DNA from: PRS1 sp965250265
Lineage (GTDB): Bacteria; Bacteroidota; Bacteroidia; Flavobacteriales; Flavobacteriaceae
Length of the DNA: 64,000 nt
Assembly (NCBI GenBank): GCA_965250265.1
Contig: CBDFNO010000014.1
Coordinates: 310,001 to 374,000 of the forward strand
Direction: 5' to 3'
Part shown: positions 41,404 through 50,199 of the stretch, piece by piece
How the letters are laid out: each line of letters opens with the position of its first letter
Numbering within the stretch: position 1 is the first letter of the stretch
Made by a program: the position numbers and the translations under genes
Notes under the pieces: model-generated
What the model was told of the DNA's origin: nothing
Database searches by the model: none
What the model saw: only the letters and a program-made list of their open reading frames with translations

Positions 41404-44004
41404 TTATGCTCTTTTCTTTTTTTGCAGCATCCTCTTAATTTCATTAAGTTTCATCAAAGCTTCAACAGGAGTTAGTGTATTAATATCCAGATGTAAAATT
41501 TCATCTTTAATCTCTTCTAACAACGGATCATCCAAATTAAAAAAGCTTAGCTGCATTTCGTCCTTTAATGATTTTACCTTATCGGTTAATTCTTCACTTG
41601 AATGCGATTTTTCTAACTGCTTTAAAATTTTATTTGCACGATGTATAACCTGTTGTGGCATTCCTGCCATTTTAGCCACATGAATACCAAAGCTATGAGC
41701 ACTTCCACCTTCAACAAGTTTTCGCAAAAACAAGACATTGTCTTTTAACTCTTTTACAGACACATTAAAATTTTTGATGCGCTCAAAAGTTTCAGACATT
41801 TCATTAAGCTCGTGATAATGAGTAGCAAATAACGTTTTTGTTCTACTTGGATGTTCATGTAAATATTCGCTAATTGCCCAAGCAATGGAAATACCATCAT
41901 AAGTACTTGTGCCACGGCCAATTTCATCAAGCAATACTAAACTGCGTTCAGAAATGTTATTTAGTATGGAAGCAGTTTCATTCATTTCTACCATAAAAGT
42001 CGATTCTCCCATCGATATATTATCGCTTGCGCCTACTCTTGTAAAAATTTTATCTACCAAACCAATTTTTACAGATTTAGCAGGAACGAAACTTCCTATT
42101 TGAGCTAATAATACTATTAATGCTGTTTGACGTAAAATTGCCGATTTACCGGACATATTTGGTCCAGTAATCATAATAATTTGCTGTGTTTCACGATCTA
42201 GAAACAAATCGTTTGCTATATAGCTTTCACCAAGCGGTAATTGCTTTTCTATAACAGGATGACGACCATCTTGTATCTCTAAATCGAAGGAATCATCTAT
42301 AGTAGGATACACATATTTATTGCCTTTTGCCAATTGAGCAAAACCACATAAACAATCTAATTGCCCAATTAAATGTGCATTTTGCTGAACTGGTTTTATA
42401 TAATTACCCAACCAGCTTACCAATTCGAAAAATAATTGTTGTTCTATAGCTAAAATACGCTCTTCGGCTCCTAATATTTTTGCTTCGTATTCTTTTAATT
42501 CTTCCGTAATATAACGCTCGGCACTTACTAAAGTTTGTTTACGTATCCAATCTTCTGGCACTTTATCTTTATGCGTATGACGCACTTCAATATAATATCC
42601 AAACACATTATTGGAGGCTATTTTTAATGAAGTAATACCTGTACGTTCGCTTTCTCGTTTCAACATTTTATCGAGATAATCTTTACCTGAAAAGGCTAAA
42701 TCCCGAAGTTCTTTTAATTCAGAAGAAAACTCTGAAGAAATAGTATTCCCTTTTAAAATATTAACAGGAGCATCTTCATTTAAAGTCTCTTTAATTTTTT
42801 CGCGAAGTCCTTCACAGCTTTGTAAACTATCTCCAATTTGTTTTAAAGCATCGTTATTGCAATTTTCAGCTAATGCTTTAATTGGCACAATTGCTTCCAA
42901 TGAATTTTTTAATTGAATAACTTCTCTCGGACTTACTTTAGCTGTAGCAACTTTAGAAATTAGACGTTCAATATCACCAATCTGCTTTATTTGATGCTGA
43001 TTTTTTTGCAACAGAGTACTTTCGTCTAACAAAAATTGAACAACCTCGTGTCTGCTTTTAATTTTCTCTGCGTTTTTTAAAGGCAAAGCCAACCATCTTT
43101 TCAACAAGCGTCCTCCCATTGGAGAAATAGTTTTATCAATAACATTTAAAAGTGTCACAGCATTTTGATTGGTTGAATGGTATAGCTCTAAATTTCGAAT
43201 AGTAAATTTATCCATCCAAACGTATTCGTCTTCGGCTATTCTATTTATAGAAGTGATATGCTGCAATTTATTATGCTGTGTCTCTGCCAAATAATGCATA
43301 ATTGCTCCAGAAGCAACAATGCCTTCATATAAATCTCCAATTCCAAATCCTTTTAATGTTTTTGTATTGAAATGATTGCATAACGTTTCGTTTGCATAAT
43401 CATCTTGAAACACCCAATCTTCTTGATAAAATGTATGGAAATCATTTCCGAAAGTTTCTGAAAATTCTGCTCGTTTTTGTTTAGAAATTAAAACTTCATT
43501 CGGATTGAAATTTTGAAGTAACTTATCGATATACTCCGCATTACCTTGAGAGCATAAAAATTCACCTGTTGAGATATCTAAAAATGAAACACCAATATAT
43601 TTCCCAAAATAAACCGACGCTAAAAAATTGTTAGATTTAGAATGTAATACCTCATCATTGAAAGAAACTCCTGGAGTTACAAGTTCGGTAACACCTCTTT
43701 TTACAATTTTCTTAGTTTGTTTTGGGTCTTCTAATTGATCACAAATTGCAACACGTTGGCCAGCTTTTACCAATTTAGGCAAATAGGTATTTATGGAATG
43801 ATGTGGAAATCCCGCTAATTCTATTTCGGTTTCACTTCCTGCTCCACGTTTAGTTAAAATAATATCTAAAATTTTAGCTGCCTTTATCGCATCTTTACCA
43901 AAGGTTTCATAAAAATCCCCAACTCTAAACAACAATAAGGCATCAGGATACTTTGCTTTTATAGCATTGTATTGCTTCATTAATGGTGTTACTTTTTTTG
44001 CCAA
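41404..44004 (-). CDS. mutS: DNA mismatch repair protein MutS
   Basis: This 866-residue protein has full length for MutS1. The N-terminal mismatch-binding domain carries FRVGDFYETFGKDA, with the Phe-x-Glu of mismatch recognition (FYETF near residue 33). The core and lever domains follow, then the ABC-type ATPase: Walker A ITGPNMSGKSAILRQ (about 608-622), the GASDNISMGESTFMVEM signature region, Walker B LVLLDEIGRGTSTYDG, and the dimerisation HTH at the end. It recognises mismatches and recruits MutL. First clearly core gene to the right of the island. Confidence 0.96.
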   Translation of the reverse strand: MAKKVTPLMKQYNAIKAKYPDALLLFRVGDFYETFGKDAIKAAKILDIILTKRGAGSETEIELAGFPHHSINTYLPKLVKAGQRVAICDQLEDPKQTKKIVKRGVTELVTPGVSFNDEVLHSKSNNFLASVYFGKYIGVSFLDISTGEFLCSQGNAEYIDKLLQNFNPNEVLISKQKRAEFSETFGNDFHTFYQEDWVFQDDYANETLCNHFNTKTLKGFGIGDLYEGIVASGAIMHYLAETQHNKLQHITSINRIAEDEYVWMDKFTIRNLELYHSTNQNAVTLLNVIDKTISPMGGRLLKRWLALPLKNAEKIKSRHEVVQFLLDESTLLQKNQHQIKQIGDIERLISKVATAKVSPREVIQLKNSLEAIVPIKALAENCNNDALKQIGDSLQSCEGLREKIKETLNEDAPVNILKGNTISSEFSSELKELRDLAFSGKDYLDKMLKRESERTGITSLKIASNNVFGYYIEVRHTHKDKVPEDWIRKQTLVSAERYITEELKEYEAKILGAEERILAIEQQLFFELVSWLGNYIKPVQQNAHLIGQLDCLCGFAQLAKGNKYVYPTIDDSFDLEIQDGRHPVIEKQLPLGESYIANDLFLDRETQQIIMITGPNMSGKSAILRQTALIVLLAQIGSFVPAKSVKIGLVDKIFTRVGASDNISMGESTFMVEMNETASILNNISERSLVLLDEIGRGTSTYDGISIAWAISEYLHEHPSRTKTLFATHYHELNEMSETFERIKNFNVSVKELKDNVLFLRKLVEGGSAHSFGIHVAKMAGMPQQVIHRANKILKQLEKSHSSEELTDKVKSLKDEMQLSFFNLDDPLLEEIKDEILHLDINTLTPVEALMKLNEIKRMLQKKKRA

Positions 44005-44124
44005 GAGATTGTTATTTTAAATCTTATTTTTGTAATCTAAACAGGATTGCTAATGTACTTAATATTTGCTTTTTTATAAAGCAGATAAAAGATAAGTTAT
44101 CTACAATTGTTTATAGGTTTTAAT

Positions 44125-44661
44125 ATGCGAAAATTAAAAAATAGCGAATTAGATAGATTAAGTGTTTCCGATTTTAAAACATCAAAAAAAACGCCTCTCA
44201 TTGTAGTTTTAGACAACATACGTAGCTTAAACAATATAGGTTCTGTTTTTAGAACATGCGATGCTTTTTTAATTGAAAAGATCTATCTCTGTGGAATTAC
44301 TGCAAAACCTCCTCATAAAGATATTCATAAAACAGCTTTAGGAAGTACTGATAGTGTTGCTTGGGAATATGCTGAAGATACACTTGAGCTGATTAATAAA
44401 TTAAAAGTTTCTAATATTAAAATAATTAGTGTTGAACAAGCCGAAAATGCAACAATGCTTAACGCCTTTATGCCTAAGCAACAAACAACTTATGCTGTTG
44501 TTTTTGGAAACGAAGTAAAAGGTGTGTCCCAAGAAGTGGTAAGCACAAGTGATATTGTGATTGAAATACCACAATTTGGCACCAAACATTCTTTAAATAT
44601 TTCGGTGAGTGCTGGTGTTGTCATCTGGGATATATTTAGCAAAATGAAAAGTGTAAAGTAA
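44125..44661 (+). CDS. SpoU/TrmH-family RNA 2'-O-methyltransferase
   Basis: This 178-residue protein starts MRKLKNSELDRLS. The SPOUT motifs are visible: NIRSLNNIGSVFRTCDAF (motif 1), VFGNEVKGVSQEVV (motif 2), and IPQFGTKHSLNISVSAGVVIWD (motif 3, SAM-binding trefoil knot). It methylates ribose in tRNA or rRNA; the target cannot be named from sequence. The ATG at 44125 is preferred to a TTG six codons upstream. It is divergent from mutS. Confidence 0.88.
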   Translation: MRKLKNSELDRLSVSDFKTSKKTPLIVVLDNIRSLNNIGSVFRTCDAFLIEKIYLCGITAKPPHKDIHKTALGSTDSVAWEYAEDTLELINKLKVSNIKIISVEQAENATMLNAFMPKQQTTYAVVFGNEVKGVSQEVVSTSDIVIEIPQFGTKHSLNISVSAGVVIWDIFSKMKSVK

Positions 44662-44714
44662 AAGTTTATTTCGGTATATAATTTAGCTTGATTCTAAACC
44701 TTAAAAATGCTAAC

Positions 44715-45430
44715 TTCGCTTATCGTCTCATATAGATAATTAAAAAAATCCGTATCAAAACATTAGCATCAATTAAAAAAATAAAAATTAAATCAAAATG
44801 AAAAAAAACTACAGCATATTGATTTTAGCTACATCCATGATAATAATTATATCATCATGTTCAGAAAAGAAATCAGATAAACCGGATATTGTAAATGATT
44901 TATTCCCTGAGGCGCAAAGTGAATTGAGAGAAGTCATTGAGTCAATAGTTAAGGACTGTGAGACAGCCAATTTAGAAGGGCTAAAAGCTATCCATTTGGA
45001 AAGTGATAAATTTACAAAATTTGGTCCACGAAGATTTGAAAGACAAGATGTAAAGAGTACCAATGAATCTGAGGTCGCACATTTTGGTTCAATTTCAAAT
45101 TTTAAAGCAGAAGTAAAAGATTTGAAGATTGATGTATTTGGAGATGTTGGCATAGCGACATACTACCCCCATGTTACTTTTGAAAAGGAAGGAGTGAAGA
45201 AATCTGGAAGTGCTCGCCAAACACTTGTTTTCTTAAAGACAAGTGAAGGTTGGAAAATCATTCATGAGCATGGAACAATGCGACAACATGAGTAATTAAT
45301 TTATCATATACACACAACATAACTCAATTATTTGACAATTATAATGAAATGAAAACTGATGCTAACATTGCATAAAGCGTCTATGTCCAGCAAAAGCTGG
45401 TCACGGCGTTTATGTGGGACGATAAGCGAA
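44715..45430. repeat. Nested inverted repeats flanking a lipoprotein gene
   Basis: TTCGCTTATCGTC (44715-44727) and GACGATAAGCGAA (45418-45430) are exact 13-bp complements. Inside them TTAGCATCA (44764-44772) and TGATGCTAA (45357-45365) are a second inverted pair. The right side also carries a hairpin (45370-45415, GTCCAGC-AAAA-GCTGG core, CATAAAGCG/CGTTTATG outer arms). The lipoprotein gene 44798-45295 lies between. It looks like a small mobile gene cassette. Confidence 0.65.
44798..45295 (+). CDS. Lipoprotein with SnoaL/NTF2-like domain
   Basis: This 165-residue protein has a signal peptide and lipobox (MIIIISSCSEKK; Cys about residue 21). The mature part has an alpha+beta cone pattern: LREVIESIVKDCETANLEGL, FGSISNFKAEVKDLKIDVFGDVGIATYYPHVTFE, SARQTLVFLKTSEGWKIIHEHGTM. 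The ending typical of DUF4440/SnoaL-like proteins (W-K-I-x-H-x-H) is clear. Small-molecule binding or isomerase-like folds are usual for this superfamily; no substrate can be inferred. It is enclosed by inverted repeats and has no operon partner. Confidence 0.8.
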   Translation: MKKNYSILILATSMIIIISSCSEKKSDKPDIVNDLFPEAQSELREVIESIVKDCETANLEGLKAIHLESDKFTKFGPRRFERQDVKSTNESEVAHFGSISNFKAEVKDLKIDVFGDVGIATYYPHVTFEKEGVKKSGSARQTLVFLKTSEGWKIIHEHGTMRQHE

Positions 45431-45439
45431 ACCATAAAA

Positions 45440-46570
45440 TCACTTCTCACAAATCTCATCTAAAATACTCAAGTAATCAGCACGATTCTCAACAAAATCT
45501 TTATCCGATATATCTATAATCTTAACATTAAAATCGGTTTGGCTTTTTAAAAATTCTAAATAACCAGAATTTATTTTATCCAAATAATCGTCTTGGATGT
45601 CTTGCTCATAATCTCTACCTCGTTTTTTAATGTTTTGTTGTAACCTTTTAGTATTTTGATATAGATATACATACAAATCTGGTTTTGCAATGTCCTTATA
45701 CATTAAATAAAAGAGTTTTCTATACAAATTAAACTCATCTTCTAGAAGTGTTACTTTTGAAAAAATGAGCGACTTAAATACATCGTAATCACTAACAATA
45801 AAATCTTTAAATAAATCGAGTTGTGATAAATCATCACTTATTTGTTGGTAACGATCTGCCAAAAAAGACATTTCTAAAGTAAATGCATAACGTTTAGCAT
45901 CTTCATAGAATTTTGGTAAAAAAGGGTTGTCGGCAAAACGTTCTAAAATTAATTTAGCATTAAAATCGTGAGATATTTTGGTTGCTAAACTAGTTTTTCC
46001 TGCACCAATGTTTCCTTCAATAGCAATATAATTATGCATTGAAAAGTCATAAGACTTACTTGGATTTTTTAACCAAAGATTAATAGGCTCTAATACACTT
46101 TCATCTTTACATTCATTTAATAAAACAGCTACTTCTTTTTCAAGTTTATGATGCTGTACGTTAGGGGCAATATCACTTAATGGTTGCAAAACAAACTTGC
46201 GTTTATGCATTTCAGGATGTGGAATTTGAAGTGTTTTAGTTTCAACTATTTCATCTTCAAAAAAAATGATATCCAAATCTATTGTTCTGGCTTGATAGCC
46301 TTTCTTTTTAGAACGAACTCTTCCTAATGACTTTTCGATTTTTAGCAATTCTTTTAAGAGTTTTTGAGGCTTGTAAGATGTTTCGAATATCAAACAAGCA
46401 TTAAAGAAATCGTCTCCTTGAAACCCAAAAGCAGGTGATGAATATACTTTAGAAATGATACTGATATTATCAATATTAAGATGTATAGCATTAATAGCGT
46501 CCTGTAAATTCTTAAATTTATCTCCTTTGTTGCTTCCTAACGATATGTAAACTTTCCTTAAATTGCTCAT
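45440..46570 (-). CDS. folK: FolK-deoxynucleoside kinase fusion
   Basis: The 376-residue product starts MSNLRKVYISLGSNKGDKF. Residues about 1-165 are 6-hydroxymethyl-7,8-dihydropterin pyrophosphokinase: SLGSNKGDKFKNLQ, SPAFGFQGDDFFNACLI, RTIDLDIIFFED, HPEMHKRKFVLQPL. Residues about 172-376 are a deoxynucleoside kinase: Walker A IEGNIGAGKTSLA, LADRYQQ, and the lid RGRDYEQDI. The first half serves folate synthesis and the second salvages deoxynucleosides. Fusions of this kind are known in Bacteroidota. The start at 46570 removes a hydrophobic 10-residue upstream extension unlikely to be translated. Confidence 0.9.
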   Translation of the reverse strand: MSNLRKVYISLGSNKGDKFKNLQDAINAIHLNIDNISIISKVYSSPAFGFQGDDFFNACLIFETSYKPQKLLKELLKIEKSLGRVRSKKKGYQARTIDLDIIFFEDEIVETKTLQIPHPEMHKRKFVLQPLSDIAPNVQHHKLEKEVAVLLNECKDESVLEPINLWLKNPSKSYDFSMHNYIAIEGNIGAGKTSLATKISHDFNAKLILERFADNPFLPKFYEDAKRYAFTLEMSFLADRYQQISDDLSQLDLFKDFIVSDYDVFKSLIFSKVTLLEDEFNLYRKLFYLMYKDIAKPDLYVYLYQNTKRLQQNIKKRGRDYEQDIQDDYLDKINSGYLEFLKSQTDFNVKIIDISDKDFVENRADYLSILDEICEK

Positions 46571-46641
46571 TTGAGTTAGCAAAATAACTAAAAAGAACAT
46601 TTAATACTTTACATTTACTAAAGTATTTATTGACAATTTCT

Positions 46642-47346
46642 ATGACATTAAAAGATAAACTTGCTGCTCAACGAATTTACTTACTTTTAGGCTCATTGTT
46701 TATCACATCTTTAGTAGTTTCTAATTTAATATTTCAGAAATTTTTTTATTGGTATCCTTTTGATATAGAAATTTTTGGAACGAAGCTTTTTGAAATCTCT
46801 GTAGGTATTTTACCATATCCAATCACCTTTTTAATTACCGATTTAATTAGCGAGATTTATGGTAAAAAGAAAGCTAATCAAGTTGTTGTTGCTGGAATTT
46901 TTGCGTCTCTCTTTTCTTTATTGATCATTTTGGTTGCCGATAAAGTTCCTGCAACGTCTTGGTCTGATGTTAAAGATGAAATGTTCCATACTGTTTTTGG
47001 GAGTACTGCTATTGCTGTTTTTGCAAGTATGATGGCTTATTTATTAGCTCAATTTATTGATATACATATTTATCATTTCTGGAAACGTTTGACAAAAGGC
47101 AAGCATTTATGGTTACGAAATAATTTCTCAACATTCCTATCTCAATTTGTTGACACCTTAACCATTTTGCTTTTATTGTGTTATTACGGAATTATTGAAT
47201 GGAGTAGATTTAAAGGATTACTTGTTGCTGGGTTTTTGTTTAAAGTTATGATTGCTGCTCTTGACACTCCGTTTTTATATTTAGGAGTGTATTTGTTTAG
47301 AAAACGATTTAATTTAAAAGTAAATGAAGAGATTAGTTTAGACTAA
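46642..47346 (+). CDS. Queuosine precursor transporter (YhhQ/VUT family)
   Basis: This 234-residue polytopic membrane protein starts MTLKDKLAAQRIYLLLGSLF. Family features: VGILPYPITFLITDLISEIYGKKKA, a long loop, then FLSQFVDTLTILLLL and KVMIAALDTPFLYLGVYL. It imports queuosine precursors (preQ0/preQ1) across the inner membrane in characterised members. ATG 46642 is preferred over TTG 46630. It overlaps the convergent DUF2797 gene by 9 nt and is divergent from the FolK-dNK gene (71 bp). Confidence 0.88.
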   Translation: MTLKDKLAAQRIYLLLGSLFITSLVVSNLIFQKFFYWYPFDIEIFGTKLFEISVGILPYPITFLITDLISEIYGKKKANQVVVAGIFASLFSLLIILVADKVPATSWSDVKDEMFHTVFGSTAIAVFASMMAYLLAQFIDIHIYHFWKRLTKGKHLWLRNNFSTFLSQFVDTLTILLLLCYYGIIEWSRFKGLLVAGFLFKVMIAALDTPFLYLGVYLFRKRFNLKVNEEISLD

Positions 47347-48132
47347 ACCTATACTTACTACTAAGCCTTCATTTGCTCTAATATTAAAAACGGTTTGATC
47401 TTCAAAAATTAAATATTGTCCTTTAATCCCAACAAGTTTACCAGTATAATTAAGCTCGTTTTTTAAATTTAAACTTTTAGGTTTTTCAGGATACTGGAGC
47501 ACAGGGAAATCCAGATGTGTCTCACTGTTGTTTTCAATAAAATAATCTTGTGCTTTTTCGGGAATATATACTTTTAGCTTTTGTTTCCACTCTTCAAGAC
47601 TTTCATCTTCAATATCATTCCTCAGCATTTTTCTCCAATTAGTCTTATCACTAACATGGTCTTTTAATGCAACTTCGGTAATGCCTGCTAAATAACGATT
47701 CGGTACTTCTACAATTTCTATAGCTTCATGTGCTCCTTGATCTATCCAGCGTGTTGGCACTTGATTTTTTCTGGTTACTCCAACTTTTACATTGCTTGAA
47801 TTTGCTAAGTACACAATATGTGGTTGTAATTGTACTTTCTTTTCGTATTCTAAATCTCTATCTTCTTTATTAAGATGTGCTGTACTTAATTCTGGACGCA
47901 TAATCCAATCGGCTGCTTGAGGTATTTCATAAAAGCATTGTTTATCGAATCCTTGCCGATAAATAGGTTTATCCAAACCACAGTTTAGACATTGATACTT
48001 AACAAACTGAATGCTAATTGTTTTATTCAACAATTGATTCATATTTAAAAAATCGTTTTCAAATATTAAAAAATATTGAATAGGTTGTCCGAATTCGGTA
48101 TCCATTTTTCTTAATACTCCTTGATATTGCAT
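47338..48132 (-). CDS. DUF2797 family protein
   Basis: The 264-residue soluble protein has the family's cysteine pairs (CLNCGLDKPIYRQGFDKQCF near residue 49, then DWIMRPELSTAH) and KVGVTRKNQVPTRWIDQGA, ALKDHVSDKTNWRKML. Function is not established; the paired Cys suggest metal binding, and the KVGVTR...RWIDQGA segment recalls a GIY-YIG-like core. It is convergent with the transporter gene (9-nt overlap), and its start is 44 bp from the divergent GH3 gene. Confidence 0.85.
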   Translation of the reverse strand: MQYQGVLRKMDTEFGQPIQYFLIFENDFLNMNQLLNKTISIQFVKYQCLNCGLDKPIYRQGFDKQCFYEIPQAADWIMRPELSTAHLNKEDRDLEYEKKVQLQPHIVYLANSSNVKVGVTRKNQVPTRWIDQGAHEAIEIVEVPNRYLAGITEVALKDHVSDKTNWRKMLRNDIEDESLEEWKQKLKVYIPEKAQDYFIENNSETHLDFPVLQYPEKPKSLNLKNELNYTGKLVGIKGQYLIFEDQTVFNIRANEGLVVSIGLV

Positions 48133-48176
48133 AAATTTATTTTTGCTATTTTAGTTCTCGTAAATATAAATAATCT

Positions 48177-49694
48177 ATGCCAATTCCTTTAGTAAATTCT
48201 ATTGCCTCGTGGTATTTAAAAAAACGCTTTCATCAAATTGATTTGTTTTTAAAATATCCACATGATGTTCAAAATGAATTGTTTCTTGATCTCATAGAAA
48301 TTGCTAAAGACACACAAATAGGGAAACAATATGATTTTGCTTCCATTAATAATTATGAAACTTTCAATGAAAGAGTTCCTATATCTACTTATGAAGATTA
48401 TCAAAATTTAATTGAGCGTTCTCGAAAAGGAGAAGATAATATTTTTTGGCCAACTCCAATAAAATGGTTTGCAAAATCTAGTGGCACTACAAATGCAAAA
48501 AGCAAGTTTATTCCTGTAAGTACTGAATCTCTGGAAGATTGTCATTATGCAGCTGGTAAAGATTTGTTGTGTATGTACTTAAACAACAATGAAGATTCAC
48601 AAATGTTTACAGGAAAAAGTTTACGTCTTGGAGGAAGTAAGGAACTTTACAAAAAAAACGGAACTGTATTTGGAGATCTTTCTGCAATTTTAATTGACAA
48701 CATGCCTTTTTGGGCAGAATTTAGCAGCACTCCTAGTAGTAAAGTGTCCCTTATGAACGACTGGGAATATAAAATGCAAGCCATTGTAAATGAAACTATT
48801 GATGAAAATGTAACGAGCCTTACTGGTGTTCCTTCTTGGATGTTGGTACTATTAAATAACGTTTTAGAAACTACGAATAAACAAAGTTTATTTGACATTT
48901 GGCCAAACCTTGAAGTGTATTTTCATGGAGGAGTAAGTTTTACGCCTTATATAGATCAATACAAAGCAATTCTACCGCACAAAGCATTTAAATACTACGA
49001 AATTTATAATGCCTCAGAAGGATTTTTCGCCATTCAAGATAAAAACAATTCTAGTGAATTATTACTAATGCTTGATTATGGAATTTTTTATGAGTTTATT
49101 CCAATGGATATTTATGGTACTTCAAATGAAAAAGCAATCACATTAAACGACGTTGAAATCGGTAAAAACTATGCAGTAATTATTACCACCAATGCAGGAT
49201 TGTGGCGCTATAAAATTGGCGATACTATTCGTTTTACATCTATTAATCCTTATAGAATAAAAGTATCTGGAAGAACCAAACATCATATAAACGTTTTTGG
49301 CGAAGAGCTCATTATAGAAAATGCCGAAGATGCTTTAAAACTTGTTTGCAAAAAAACCAACGCAGAAATTGTAGATTTTACAGCTGCTCCAATATTTATG
49401 GAAGGTAAAGAAAAAGGTGCTCACGAATGGCTTATAGAGTTTAAAACACCTCCTAAAGACATTAATTATTTTAACGAGTTGTTAGATAATGCACTTAAAT
49501 CATTAAACTCAGATTACGAAGCAAAACGCTACAATAATATGACACTTAATAAACCAAAAATTAATACGGCAAGAACCCATTTATTTTATGATTGGCTCAA
49601 AAAAAATGATAAGCTTGGCGGACAACATAAAATACCACGTTTATCAAATACAAGGGATTATATTGATGAGTTGTTAATCTTGAATGGACTATAA
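48177..49694 (+). CDS. GH3 auxin-responsive promoter family protein (adenylating enzyme)
   Basis: The 505-residue protein resembles the bacterial GH3 family of acyl-acid-amido synthetases. Visible motifs are AKSSGTTNAKSKFIPVS (ATP-binding), YYEIYNASEGFFAIQD (motif 2), and WRYKIGDTIRFTSINPYRIKVSGRTKHHINVFGEELI (motif 3). It would adenylate a carboxylic acid and transfer it to an amine; the natural substrate in Bacteroidota is unknown. Length is normal for the family. The start at 48177 gives the usual short N-terminus. Confidence 0.88.
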   Translation: MPIPLVNSIASWYLKKRFHQIDLFLKYPHDVQNELFLDLIEIAKDTQIGKQYDFASINNYETFNERVPISTYEDYQNLIERSRKGEDNIFWPTPIKWFAKSSGTTNAKSKFIPVSTESLEDCHYAAGKDLLCMYLNNNEDSQMFTGKSLRLGGSKELYKKNGTVFGDLSAILIDNMPFWAEFSSTPSSKVSLMNDWEYKMQAIVNETIDENVTSLTGVPSWMLVLLNNVLETTNKQSLFDIWPNLEVYFHGGVSFTPYIDQYKAILPHKAFKYYEIYNASEGFFAIQDKNNSSELLLMLDYGIFYEFIPMDIYGTSNEKAITLNDVEIGKNYAVIITTNAGLWRYKIGDTIRFTSINPYRIKVSGRTKHHINVFGEELIIENAEDALKLVCKKTNAEIVDFTAAPIFMEGKEKGAHEWLIEFKTPPKDINYFNELLDNALKSLNSDYEAKRYNNMTLNKPKINTARTHLFYDWLKKNDKLGGQHKIPRLSNTRDYIDELLILNGL

Positions 49695-49737
49695 ACATTT
49701 CAACAACTCTTTATAATACTATTTCAATAAGTGTAAT

Positions 49738-50199
49738 TTAATTATCATCAAATTTATCATAATACTTCTTTTTTGATCCATTTTCAAAGAAATCATTGCT
49801 CCATTTTACTGGATATTTTAGATAATAATTTTCGTTAATCTCTTCTAGAAAGAATAGATTTTTTTCTATACTCATACTTTGAGGATTTTTTAACTTAAAA
49901 AAATTATTAAACGTAACTAAATTGTTTTTGTAAATGTTTTCTTTTTTTATTTTTTCTATAGAATTATTACTTTTTTTATAAGTAAAGATTATACCACAAA
50001 CATTAAAAGTCATATACATATTCGAACTATCATGTTTTTTAATTTGACATCTATATTTGTGAATAGTATCAAATTTTTTTAGTTCAAACTTTACATCTTT
50101 ATTTTGTTTAAAAATTATATATATATTACCCTTTTTTTCTTGTGCGCAAGAAGATAAAATAAAGGAAATTATGAATATTAATAAGAATTTATACTTCAT
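49738..50199 (-). CDS. Small lipoprotein coupled to the HExxH protein
   Basis: The 153-residue product starts MKYKFLLIFIISFILSSC (lipobox LSSC). The mature part is rich in Lys, Asn and Phe with no recognised domain. The ATG overlaps the upstream stop codon (ATGA at 50196-50199), so the two are translationally coupled. It has very high A+T and Lys content compared with neighbours. By position it could be the immunity partner of the putative metallopeptidase effector. That is inference. Confidence 0.6.
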   Translation of the reverse strand: MKYKFLLIFIISFILSSCAQEKKGNIYIIFKQNKDVKFELKKFDTIHKYRCQIKKHDSSNMYMTFNVCGIIFTYKKSNNSIEKIKKENIYKNNLVTFNNFFKLKNPQSMSIEKNLFFLEEINENYYLKYPVKWSNDFFENGSKKKYYDKFDDN

